DNA of 64,000 nucleotides from Haplosporangium gracile. Taxonomy: Eukaryota; Mortierellomycota; Mortierellomycetes; Mortierellales; Mortierellaceae. The stretch covers positions 51,626 to 115,625 of the forward strand of contig JAAAUF010000004.1 in NCBI GenBank assembly GCA_015499985.1. The letters run 5' to 3'. Each line of letters begins with the position of its first letter. The first letter of the stretch is position 1. The position numbers and the translations under genes were made by a program. Positions 10,361 through 20,959 of this stretch are shown here, piece after piece. The notes below the pieces were generated by a model. That model saw only the letters and a program-made list of their open reading frames with translations. It ran no database searches and was not told the origin of the DNA.

Positions 10361-12655
10361 TTATCGACGTCGTTGTCGAACAATGCTCTGAATGTCCCTC
10401 AAGAACTGCTTCTCAGAGACAAAAACAACGCCCATGACGACCGCAAACGCCGCAACGCCAATGCCAATATGAACAGCTTTGTTGTACAGTCCTTGCCATC
10501 CGATCCACTGCTCCGTCGCTGCGGTCAAGACAAAGGCTGCTCCGAAGGCAACCAGGACAGTGGGTCGAGGGACAATGTTCTGCCAAGGCACATACGCGAA
10601 CCTGGCGAGGACACTACCATCACTACTCTTGACCCCTGACGATGTTCCTTCAATCGGAATATAACGTCCATAGTACCCCGACAGGAACCACATACTCCAG
10701 ACGATCCGCATGATCAAGTTGACACAATTGGCTAAAACAATGCCCTCAGCCTTAAGACCCAGGGTCCCCATCAAAAACGCGCCTGTAGAACAAAAGACAG
10801 CCGAGAACCCAACCATCCAGTAAGAAAGGACACCCAACTCCTTCTCCGACGCGACAGCCTGGACTACCGCCTCTGTGATACCATTCAGCCCCATGATGGG
10901 AACGTAGTAACAGTACAGGCTCAACACCTGGGGAGCCTTTGTCATTGTAGACCAGTACTGCCCCACGACAAGATCAATCAGTGTTGCGGTGTAGTGGGTT
11001 CCAAAGGCGATAAAGACCAGTCCGAGAAGGACATGGAACTTCATGATGGTTAGCAGAAGGTTGCGAGAGAGCACCAGGTTGCCTAGCTGCGTTTCCGTGA
11101 GCGTCTTGGAGGTAGTAGTAGTGGTGGCGTTGGTCTTTTCTGCTGTGGTATCGTTGTTGCTGGAGGGCGATCCATGCGCAATGTCGCTCAAAAGTCGACT
11201 GAATAAGGTCCTGCTCGTCTCTTCCATTGGCTGGAACAGAATCCTGGCAATTAGCGATCCTATTTTTGCATTGAGAAAAGAAGCAGCAGGAGCATTAGAG
11301 GGGAAGAGAGCATAGAGCATTTCGAATGCAGAGGAGTGTAAGGTTCACGCGTCAAACTCACCATAGTTGACCACAAAGGCATAGACACCTTGGGCTTTTT
11401 CATCAGCGAACTTGGCCATCATCATCTTGTCTCCTTCTGTGAGAATATGCTTGAGTAAGGACTGAGAGGTCAGCGTCTTGGACAGCTTGAGCAGTTCCTT
11501 GTCAAAGTAAAACGACTCAACCCTATTGCGCGTCAAATTAATATAGGTCATAAAGTTAGATTCTCAGTCTTTCTTCAAACTCTAATGACAAAGTACGATT
11601 TGATAGCGAAATATGATTATAACTTACTTTCCGTTCTTGCCGACTTTGGTGAGTCGGCGAGGAAGAAGCGCGCTTATGGAGACAGCGTCGTCCTCCGAGT
11701 TCAGTTGATCCTCTACAGCAATGCCATCCCGCTTCTTTATCGCAGCAGCCATCCTCTTCCTGTCCAGATCCCGTCTCTCAGTGCTCTTACTCCAGAACGC
11801 CAACAAGAATCCTCCAAGCGTCAACAGTCCGTATACAAACTGAGCAATTGCAAATGCCAACACACCCATCGTGTTCTTGTTAGACCCCTCCTCTGATGAT
11901 CCTGTTACCGCCGCGCGGTCTCCATAGATGGTCAGGGCACAGGTGAGGACACACCTCACAATGACGGCGGTTCCTTCGACAGAGACTCGGGTCTTGAACC
12001 ACAGCTTGTACTGAGCGACCATGAACATGGGCTCGGCCAGCAGCTCAATCAGCGCAGAGATACCGTACAAGCAGATCGACAACCTGTATCCCGGAAAGTC
12101 AGCCTCACTCTTGTCGGTCACCTGCAAGAGATAGTATCCGACGGCGAGGCAAGTCATCAAAACACCGACAGGGATGGGCACATAAACCATATTGACTAAC
12201 TTTTGAAGGCGATACGCCTCTGAACCGGGTGCGATCCGCATCTTATTCTTGTCCTTCTCCTTGTTGTCCAATGACGTTATTTCCTCTTCCTCCTCTGCAG
12301 AATCGTCACTGACACGGATGGCTGCACAGCGAACACCTTCTCTGGAGAGGAAGAGGATAGTGTTGAGAAGAAGTTCAAGCTGAACCGAAGCAATACCCAA
12401 AGTCTCGGCAGAGGTGAAACGGAGCAAGACTTGGTTGAGGGTAAAGGTCAGCATGCGAGAGACAAACTGGAGGAGGACCAGGTAAGAAGCGCCCTGGACG
12501 GAGGAGGAGAGGATAGATGAGGCCTGGTCGGTGGACTTGATGTCTACATTGTTCGCTGGGTCGGTTGATGATGTAGGGACGGATGTGGATGATGTTGGAA
12601 GGTGGTCGGAAGTAGGGACGGACCGCTGTCGGAGCGTGGGCCCTGATGTGTCCAT
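10361..12655 (-). CDS. RFT1: RFT1 family dolichol-oligosaccharide translocation protein
   Basis: Exons 12655-11628, 11522-11362 and 11259-10361 encode 695 aa. The protein is polytopic (about a dozen hydrophobic segments) and of the MOP/MATE-like fold family. Recognised blocks are LVLLQFVSRMLTFTLNQVLL, then FLSREGVRCAAIR near the N-terminus, and the family hallmark LLKHILTEGDKMMM in exon 2. RFT1 is needed for use of Man5GlcNAc2-PP-dolichol on the lumenal ER side during N-glycosylation; whether it is itself the flippase is disputed. It is longer than yeast Rft1 because of a Ser/Thr-rich N-terminus and hydrophilic loops (for example SAEEEEEITSLDNKEKDKN and a Thr-run before LTETQLGNL). An in-frame ATG lies upstream at 12721; the start at 12655 was chosen because the extra residues look like translated leader. 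Confidence 0.88.
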
Positions 12656-13793
12656 GGTCGGTTTTTGTGAGAAGTGATGAAGAGGGTGGAGAGGATGGAA
12701 GTATGAAAAGGATGTGAGCATGCAAGATTTAACAGGAGAACTGTAGCCTCTTGAAGAGTTACTGTGACTGCATCATGACATCACAGACGCGTGTGAATTA
12801 AACGTCGTTTTCATCACTTTTGATTAGTTAAAGAAACGCAACGCGTCTCGCGTTTAAGTTGATAGTTGATATTGCGATCAGGGCACCGATCCTAGAGACC
12901 CAACGACGCGGTGGTCACTTGTAGCGTAGAGCCACTTCTGTAGGTTGACTTTATGAAACAGCTTACTACTCACCTACTATGCCATCACTTTCTTCCAAAA
13001 ACAACAGCAATAACCCTTGGTAGGTCGTACAGGAGGGAAGTTGTTACTACGTACAGTTGGGGTAGGCTGGACTTTAGCATTTTCCGATGGTGCGCCTACA
13101 ATCCCAACTAACCAACTGACTTTCCTTCCCTTCTCTAGTAGTAGAAGAAAAACGAGTAGCTAGAACAGAAACACAAAGATAGGATCATTTTGAAAGGAAA
13201 GGGATAGAACCTATTCAACTCATGATCCAAGCTTCCCATTTTAGTGATCGATAGAACCTAATTGGAAAGACGTGACAAGATGAAACAACAACAGGCAATT
13301 TGAACTGAGTGTCCCTCCCTCCCTTCCCCCTTTGCAAGCCTCTCACATACAACTTGCGACCAAAAAAAAAAAGGGAAACAAAATAGCCTATGGGACCTGA
13401 TTTTTGCGATAACAATAAACAAAACGTAGCGGGTAAATGTTTTTCTCTGGCATGTATTACTACCTTCCTTAGTTGCACCGCTTTTTCTTATTACTATTCC
13501 TTCCTTTCGTTTGTTCTTGTTCTTAGTCCATTCGATTTCTTTGTCCATCCTCAATCTTCCTGATCATTATCAATCTGGGCTCTCTTTCTCCCAATCCTAC
13601 TCATTTTTTACATACCTCACTCACCTTAGCCGGTCTTTACTCGACTCATAATCCACATCAAATATTTACAACTCTCGATTGCCTTTGCTTGCATTCCTTC
13701 ACTTTCATTTTTTATTCTCACGCTCTCTTTCTCCTTATCTTCCCAGTACTCTGTCTTGACACACCATAATATATACAAGCGAGAGTTTGCTTG
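12656..13793. promoter_or_regulatory. Divergent upstream region, RFT1 / ATG22-like A
   Basis: A 1.1-kb region with no supported gene. Two ACGCGT hexamers (12787-12792 and 12841-12846) resemble MluI cell-cycle boxes and lie about 130-190 bp upstream of the RFT1 start; their use is unproven. The strand becomes pyrimidine-rich toward the ATG22-like start (13560-13745). Confidence 0.4.
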
Positions 13794-13935
13794 ATGAACT
13801 ACAAAGCAAAGGTAGTGCCAAACAACTTTTCAGTGTCAGCGATGGAGCTTGCACAGTTGGAGGAGAAGCAGCAGCTCCAGAGAGTCCGCCCTCTCAAGAA
13901 ATCCGAACTTTTGGCATGGGTAAGTAACAGTCTAT

Positions 13936-13967
<32 letters not shown>

Positions 13968-16007
13968 ATGCAATGAAATCTGAATTTTGTGTTGCAGTGG
14001 GCTGAGTTAAATTGAAGGCGTATATTCTTCACACCTAACTCCTGGACCTTCGCCCTTCGTAGTACATTCAAAGTGCAACGTAAGTACCCACATCCTTCTC
14101 GCCTTTGTACATTCTGTTACTTTGAAGAGGAGTAAATACTTGCTCGATATCTCACCATTGGTCCCTTCTCTCTCACTCCCAAACTTGGCTACGACAACAA
14201 AAACATAGATATGTATCATACGGATGGGTAGGGGCATGGCTGCTGGTCCCGCTGCTGATCCAAGACATGGCCTCTAAATACGGGGTCGAGGCCTCGAATC
14301 ATGCGATTCCATGCAACACGACCGCCCCTGTGATTCGCTGCGTTACTCCCTTTCTCGGAACCTACATTGATCCTGGTGCCATCTCCCTCTATGTCTCCTC
14401 GCTCTCCTCCATCCTCTCCTTCTTTACATCCCTTTCCATCTCTGCTGTCGCTGACCATGGATGTAAGTTTATTACGAAGAGATAGAGAAATGAAATTACA
14501 CATATTATATTTTTTATTCCTCCGCATCAAGGGGATGAAAAAGTCACAAACCACACATCGTGAAGTCCTTGCCCCCTCTCTAACATTTCTCATTTGTTCT
14601 GAATTCTGGTTCCAACAGCTTACAAGAAGAGTCTGTTGATCGTATTTTCGGTACTTGGGTGCTTTTTCACCATGGGGTTCTTTATCATACAAATACCCAG
14701 ACTGTTCTGGGTCGGCGCAGTCCTCTCCCCGCTCACCTGGACCTGTTACAACCTCTGCGGTGTTTTCTCACATTCATTCCTACCCATCTATGGTCACACG
14801 CATCCGGATGTCCTAGCCGCACAGGCTAAGGGAGAGCCAGTAGGTGTGGTCCGCAAGATTGAGGAACAGGTCGTCAATGATATGTCGGCGTACTCGGGTG
14901 CCATTGCCAACATAGGTTCAGTCATCGTCCATGGTGTCTGTATCGGAGTGTCGTTGGGAATGCATGAGACCTCCCTCAGTCTCCAGATTGCGATTGCGTA
15001 CACGGGTGTCTGGTGGTTGATGTGGATTCTGATTGTTGCACCCTGGTTGGATGCCAGACCAGGACCGCCCATGCCAAAGGGACAGAACTGGGTCGCATAC
15101 AGTTGGAAAAAGAGTAAGCAAACGGCAGTACTGATATAGTACAGTCCCCAAACGTTCGAATGGACGAGATCAAGGAGGGTTATTTTACCTAATCGACCAC
15201 CCATTTACAACGTTTTTTTTTTTTTTTCAGCTTACAGAACTCTCCTATCGTTCAAGCAGTTGCCCGAGATCTTCAAGTTCATGGTCGCATGGTTTATCCT
15301 CTCAGACGGGATTAACACAATGCCCTCGATCATGTTGGTTATCCTCCACCGCGAGATGTCGTTCACGCACGTCGAGTCTTTGATAATGTCGGTCCTCCTC
15401 CACGTGATGGCATGTCTGGGCGCGTACGGGTTCATGTACCTCCGCAAGATTTGGTCCCTGCCAACCAAGTTTATGGTCATTATGTGTCTTGGTTTTTATG
15501 GGATCCAGGCGACTTATTTGGTTGTGGTGCCGTATTTCACGGACAAAGCTGGTCTAAGGACTATTCAGGAGGGGTGGTTTAATATACTCTACTTTGGAAT
15601 CATTGTCAGCACCTTTTTTGGATCCTGCCGAGTAATGCTGTCAGAGTTGTGCCCACCTGGAGATGAGAATGAGTGGTTCTCACTTTACCTGCTTGCCGAC
15701 AAGGGATCATCATGGTATGTTCATGTTCATATTAATATTGAATCAAATCGGCACTCGTAACCTTTATTGAGGCTATTTAAAATCTCTTACTTATATTGAC
15801 AACTCATTTTTTTTTTTTTTTTTGCAATCCTGTAGGATGGGCCCATTTATTACAGGAGCTATCTTTTCGTTGACTGGGGATTACCGCAGAGCATTTTGGT
15901 TTCCCTTGACCATGGTTATCGTTGGCGTACTGGTGTTCTCCCAGGTGGACATGAACAAGGGCAAAGACCAGGCACGTAAGTTTGCTAAAGCAAAGGAACA
16001 ACATTAA
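13794..16007 (+). CDS. ATG22: ATG22-like vacuolar efflux transporter, copy A
   Basis: Exons 13794-13919, 14063-14079, 14209-14462, 14619-15113, 15231-15714 and 15836-16007 encode 515 aa. It is a polytopic MFS-related protein of the Atg22 family, which in yeast exports amino acids from the vacuole after autophagic breakdown. Family features include the ELLAWY entry helix, SISAVADHGSYKKSLL after the first helices, WLDARPGPPMP before the central cytoplasmic loop, FMVAWFILSDGINT and FGSCRVMLSELCPPGDENEW near the C-terminus, and GDYRRAFWFPL in the last pair of helices. The ATG at 13794 gives an N-terminus of similar length to copy B; a second in-frame ATG is at 13842. Exon 2 is only 17 nt (Y-I-Q-S-A-T junction). 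Intron phases are 0,2,1,1,2, the same as in copy B 0.9 kb downstream, so the two arose by tandem duplication. Confidence 0.9.
13937..13968 (+). repeat. (GTT)n microsatellite in intron 1 of ATG22-like A
   Basis: About ten uninterrupted GTT/TTG triplets lie shortly after the first donor site of copy A. The equivalent intron of copy B lacks it, so it arose or expanded after the duplication. Confidence 0.9.
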
Positions 16008-16865
16008 TCTGCCACTGAATACCCACCACATTAGATACGATATAGAATCATAATACACATGTTACTCGTTGCATAGAAACGGCAGCAAGTGAATTCCTTT
16101 CCCCAGCAAAGAGGGTCTACATATTTGACCGATCACCGTTGTGTAACGGTGTCGTTTTCGAGCTCATTGTGCAGACCTTTGTCCTTTTGTTTCACGATAC
16201 TATTTCCTCTGACTGTCTCCTCAGCCGTTATTACACCAGAGATAAAAAAATAAAAAAAAAGAACAGCAAACGCTCTAGACATAGAACTGTCATTCCTTTA
16301 CCTTTTCGCCCCACCCGTCGTCCCTATACAACCGATCACCAGTGCAACATTTGATTAGCAAATTCTCTCCCTTTTTCTTTTTTTTTTTTCTGTCGCTATT
16401 CTCGAATAGTCCATAAGCAGAACATCTTGATCCTGCAAAATCAGTAACTGACAACCACAGCGCTAAAGAAGAGGAAAATAAGGGAGCTGCGCGTCCTAAT
16501 GACAAGATGAATGATAATAAATGGCTGTTTGCTATCAATCCCTCGTACGTTGACAAAGCCGTCTCCTTTTTTTTTTTTTACCTTTTTTTTTGTTTTTGTT
16601 GGCCACTGCTACCGCGCTTCTTTTCCTCCTCCGTCTCCCTTTCATTATACACCCTCGACCCCACTGTCTCTGTCTCCTGTCGACTGTTCTAATCATCCCC
16701 GACCTTCTTATTTATGTTTTTTTTTTTTTCGTTGCATTTCACCCTCCTTCTTATTCCTTTTCTTTCGTTCATTCCCTTTTTTTTTTTATCTTCTAAGACT
16801 AGATTTCACCCGACCTATTCTTCTCACAAACAAACAAAAAATTTAGGGACATAGGTAAAAAAAGA
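16008..16865. other. Spacer between the two ATG22-like genes
   Basis: An 858-bp region holding the 3' flank of copy A and the upstream region of copy B. It carries long T-tracts (16380-16392, 16567-16590, 16718-16730, 16778-16788) typical of nucleosome-poor fungal promoters. No leftover gene sequence or transposon ends were recognised between the copies. Confidence 0.5.
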
Positions 16866-19170
16866 ATGTCCACCGACAAATTTACCATCGCGAACATCTC
16901 CGACACAGACGTTGTCAGTCGTGAAGAGAAGCAAACTCCCCAACAGTCCGTGCAGCCTCTCAAAAGGACAGAACTCTGGGCTTGGGTAAAAACGTTTTGT
17001 TGCCTGCAAACTTTGTTTCTTTCGGCAAAGGTAGTAAAGGTATCATTCCTCTAATCAAGTTCCTTCCTCTCGCCTTTTCAATCAATAGTACATTCAAGGC
17101 TCAACGTAAGTTCGATTGTCATGTCAACAAACTAACAAGCAGGAAAAAGCGCACGGATGCTAACCAAATAGTCTTCCCTTTTACATCTCTTCAAAAATAG
17201 GTACTGTGGGTATGGATGGATTTCAGCGTTCATGCTGGTCCCAGTTCTAATCCAGGACATGGCCTCAAAATACGGTGTAGAAGCATCTGACCACTCGATC
17301 CCATGCGACACCACAGTCGCGGGCTTCAAGTGCGTAACCAATATTTTTGGACACTTTGTCGACCCGGGTGCCTTCTCCCTCTACATTTCATCACTGGGCT
17401 CTATCCTTTCCTTCTTTATCTCCCTCTCTATCTCTGCAGTGGCAGATCATGGCTGTAAGTCTGATTTTCAGAAATAACCCGTTATGCAAAACTTTTGCTC
17501 CTTGGACTTTTTGTTTCCTCCCACCTCCTCGCTCCTTACTTTCTCTCCTTGTGTCCTCTTGCCCTTGCTTTCCTTATCATCACTCCTTCTTTCTCCCTCT
17601 TATTCCTTTGGATTTGCGACCATAACAAAGAATATGGGAAGAAAAGAAGTCGAGATGGACGGACACATGCACATATCTCTCGCGTCAACGCGATACATAA
17701 TAACCATGCGCATATGCACCGACACTAACGCACACTTTCCTACTATTTCTCTCTCTTTTATCTTCTTCACTGCATAGCATACAGAAAGTCGCTTTTAATT
17801 ACATTCTCGGCCGTCGGATGTCTCGCCTGCCTCCTCTTCTTCACCGTTCAGTCCCCAAAACACTACTGGATCGCAGCAGTACTATCACCCATTGGTTGGA
17901 TCTGCTACAACATTTGCAGTGTCTTCGCACACTCCTTCCTACCCGTCTACGGGCGAGTCCACCCCGACGTCCTTGCAGCAGTGGCTCGCGGAGAGAGCAA
18001 GAGCGTTATCAGGAAACTGGAAGAGCAGACCATCAATGATATCTCGGCCTTTGCCTCCACATTTGCCAATTTTGGAACTATGTTGCTCTATGGAGTCTGT
18101 ATTGGATTGACGATTTGGATGCACGGAAATTATATGAGTTTGGAGATTGCGATCGCCTTCACGGGGGTGTGGTGGTTGATGTGGATCGTGATTGTTGCGC
18201 CTTGGTTGGATGCTCGGCCGGGACCTCCTATGCCCAAGGGACAAAACTGGGTTGTCTACAGCTGGAAAAAGAGTACATCCAAAAGCTTGTGACCTATTTT
18301 ATGGGAAAGCATTCATTCAAGCAAAACGCGTCATTAACCCCTAGTTTGCGCGTCATTTTTTTCTTGCCCTACTTGTAGCTTTCAAAACGGTAGCAACAGT
18401 CCACAAACTACCCGAGATCTTCAAGTTCATTGTCGCCTGGTTCATTCTCTCTGACGGCATCAACACCATTACAGCAATTTTGTTTGTCATCCTTTACCGA
18501 GACCTAGCCTTCTCTCATCTCACTTCACTCTATGTGTCCGCCCTCCTTGCTTTCACCGCCAGTCTGGGCTCCTATGTATTCATGATGATCCGCAGGATGT
18601 GGAAACTGAGCACCAGGACCATGAACATGATTTGCCTTGCGCTTTATATTATCGAGCTGGTCTATTTGGTGGGGGCGCCTTATTTTACGACGAGCTTTGG
18701 GTTGAGGAATGTCTGGGAGGGGTGGCTTTTCATGGCGTACAATGGGTTCATTATGAGTACCTTCTTTGGATCTTGCAGAGTGATGCTTTCAGAGTTGTGT
18801 CCTCCTGGTGATGAGAGTGAATGGTTCTCCCTCTACCTCTTGGCCGACAAAGGATCATCCTGGTAAGCTCAACCTTCTCATTTTGTCGCAAATTGGAAAA
18901 CGGAACCTTCTCGTAAAGTACCTCTCTCTCCTCCTATCAAATGCCAACGTTTTTTTTCCGTATTCTCTGATAAACTTGTGCAGGGTGGGCCCATTTATTT
19001 CAGGAGCAATCTTCACGGCGACAGGTGACTATCGGAGAGCATTTTGGTTCCCCTTGGCGCTGACGGTGGTAGGAACGGGACTTCTAGGGACGATCAACAT
19101 GGATCGTGGGAAGGACCAGGCACAGCAATTTGTTAGTGAGAGAGATGCTGTCTCTCCGTCTGAACATTAG
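16866..19170 (+). CDS. ATG22: ATG22-like vacuolar efflux transporter, copy B
   Basis: Exons 16866-16985, 17089-17105, 17201-17454, 17778-18272, 18379-18862 and 18984-19170 encode 518 aa. The same family blocks as copy A occur in the same order (ELWAWY, SISAVADHGSYRKSLL, WLDARPGPPMP, LSDGINT, FGSCRVMLSELCPPGDESEW, GDYRRAFWFPL). Exons 2-5 have exactly the same lengths as in copy A (17, 254, 495 and 484 nt) with the same intron phases. The coding sequence differs by many conservative replacements and the introns are unrelated in sequence; intron 3 has grown to 323 nt. The ends differ: a different 40-residue N-terminal exon and a slightly longer last exon. It is probably a membrane effluxer like copy A, with possible divergence in substrate or expression. 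Confidence 0.9.
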
Positions 19171-19479
19171 TCATTGTATACCCTCCTTCCCCTTCTTTGC
19201 CGTTACCTCACACAATAATAGACAAAGTACAGCTCTGAACTGTTACTTTCTTTTTTACACCTTTTGTCGCGAAAAAAACAAACGAACTCTCAGCTAGATT
19301 ACGCGACCATCCACTACACGTGATCATTCACGACTGCTTTTTTTCCCAACCTTTGTCAGTAAACACAAAAAAGCAAAGTATCAAGCTCTACATTGCCTTT
19401 TTTTTTTTTCTCTTTCTTTTTCTTTTTCTTTGTTCATTCATCAACTCTTTCCTCGCCCTCTTCATATTTTTCATACATC
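19171..19479. promoter_or_regulatory. Upstream region of RPB8
   Basis: A 309-bp spacer between ATG22-like B and RPB8 (same strand). It contains a palindromic CACGTG E-box (19317-19322, in context ACACGTGATC), about 160 bp before the RPB8 start, and a T-tract at 19401-19411. E-box use is inferred only from the sequence. Confidence 0.4.
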
Positions 19480-20690
19480 ATGTCCAGCAAAGACAACGTT
19501 CTCTTCTCCGATATCTTTGACATCAAGGACGTCGATGGCGCAGGAAAGAAGTTCGACAAGGGTAAATGGTCAAAACTACTTGGGTTGGAACATACATCGT
19601 TTTGACGACGACGACGTCAATAACTACTACGCAAACCGAGGACAAGGACAAGCTACAAGGAGGAGGAGGAGCAGGAGGAGAAGGGGGAGGAAAAAGCCGC
19701 TTAACTTCATAAGGGCGCTTTGAGGCTTTTGTCAGTTACAAGGAGAATTGAATTCCTGGATAAAATTTACTTTGCAGCAAAGAAAGACATCATCAAATAT
19801 AAACAACCAAAAACAGGATCGAGCAACTACGCTACAACGCCAAACAACATCCTTCACCCATGATTCCACACCTGCATCAAACACAGGCGCTAATACCATA
19901 CTCGACCTCTTCCTCGCTCAATTCTTTACAATCTACAACTTTAGTCTCGCGTATTAACGCCCGCAGTGAGAACTACGAGATGGAATTGACCTTGGATATC
20001 AACAACGAGCTGTACCCTCTCGAGATCGGCGAGAAGTTCTCTCTCGTCCTCGCCACCTCGCTCTCCCTCACCACCGCCGTCGGAAACGATACTTCGGGAA
20101 CCCAGGAGTCTTGGCGCGAGAAGGTTGGAGGCGAGCGTACCCTTGCTGATGACTATGAGTATGTCATGTACGGCAAGGTTTATAAGTACGATGAGGGCCA
20201 GGGCAGCAAGGTGTAAGTATTTTTTTTTGATTCGTTTTTGTGTTTGTGTTGCTATTTTTATTTTAAGGATGCAAAGGAGCGACAATCATCAAACTTACAG
20301 CATGGACAGCCAGAGGACAAGGAGAAAAAACAAAGACAGAGGAGACGATAGCGAGTCAAATTGAGGGACGTCAGGAAAATGGCGCGGCCAGCACTCGTCA
20401 ATCATATTGCCTGATCCATCAATACTCTGGATTTTGTTCGCTACAACACACTAATGGAAGAAAGGCTCAAGAGGTTACTTGTCACTCAGGACTTTTCTCC
20501 AAAGAACAAGAAAAAACAGCAAAACCACGATCGAAGATCACGAATCTCACATTCCTCGTCCACTCTTTTACAACAAAATAGCTCGGTCTACATTTCATAC
20601 GGAGGACTCTTGATGTGCTTGGAGGGAGACTTTAGACATTTGCAGAGCATCAGCTTGGGCGAGAACTTGTACTTGTTGATGCGCAAGTAA
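19480..20690 (+). CDS. RPB8: RNA polymerase I/II/III shared subunit RPABC3 (Rpb8)
   Basis: Exons 19480-19561, 19945-20212 and 20582-20690 encode 152 aa, close to the 146 aa of yeast Rpb8. The order matches the family: an N-terminal LFSDIFDIKDVD strand, VSRINARSE, ELTLDINNELYPLE, a variable loop, then the diagnostic TLADDYEYVMYGKVYKY, followed by VYISYGGLLMCLEG and a C-terminal NLYLLMRK. It is an OB-fold subunit common to the three nuclear RNA polymerases. Both introns (383 and 369 nt) are longer than most in the window and contain only junk open frames. It converges on the PRM10-like gene, with 269 bp between stops. Confidence 0.93.
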
Positions 20691-20959
20691 AGCTCGGGGA
20701 TACCATGGAAAACAACAAACAACAATCATCGCCCTTTTTTCAGTATCAGCACAACAAAAAAAAAAAGCTCAATGCAGGAGTAATAAACACCAAAAACAAC
20801 AAAGGAAAACATACTCCAGGAGAATGAACAATTGTGTGCTAAGATCACACATGTGAGGATGTATTATGCTAGGAAAATAGTGTGAGAGAGGAGGGGTATA
20901 TGGAGATGGTGCGTCGGAGACGGGGACCATGAGGGATTGAGAAATGAACATGTGGGACT

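Noticed and set aside
12656..12721. 22-residue N-terminal extension of RFT1 from an upstream ATG
   Set aside because: Composition (Phe/His/Leu/Pro) looks like translated leader; the internal ATG gives a normal hydrophilic start. Not excluded.
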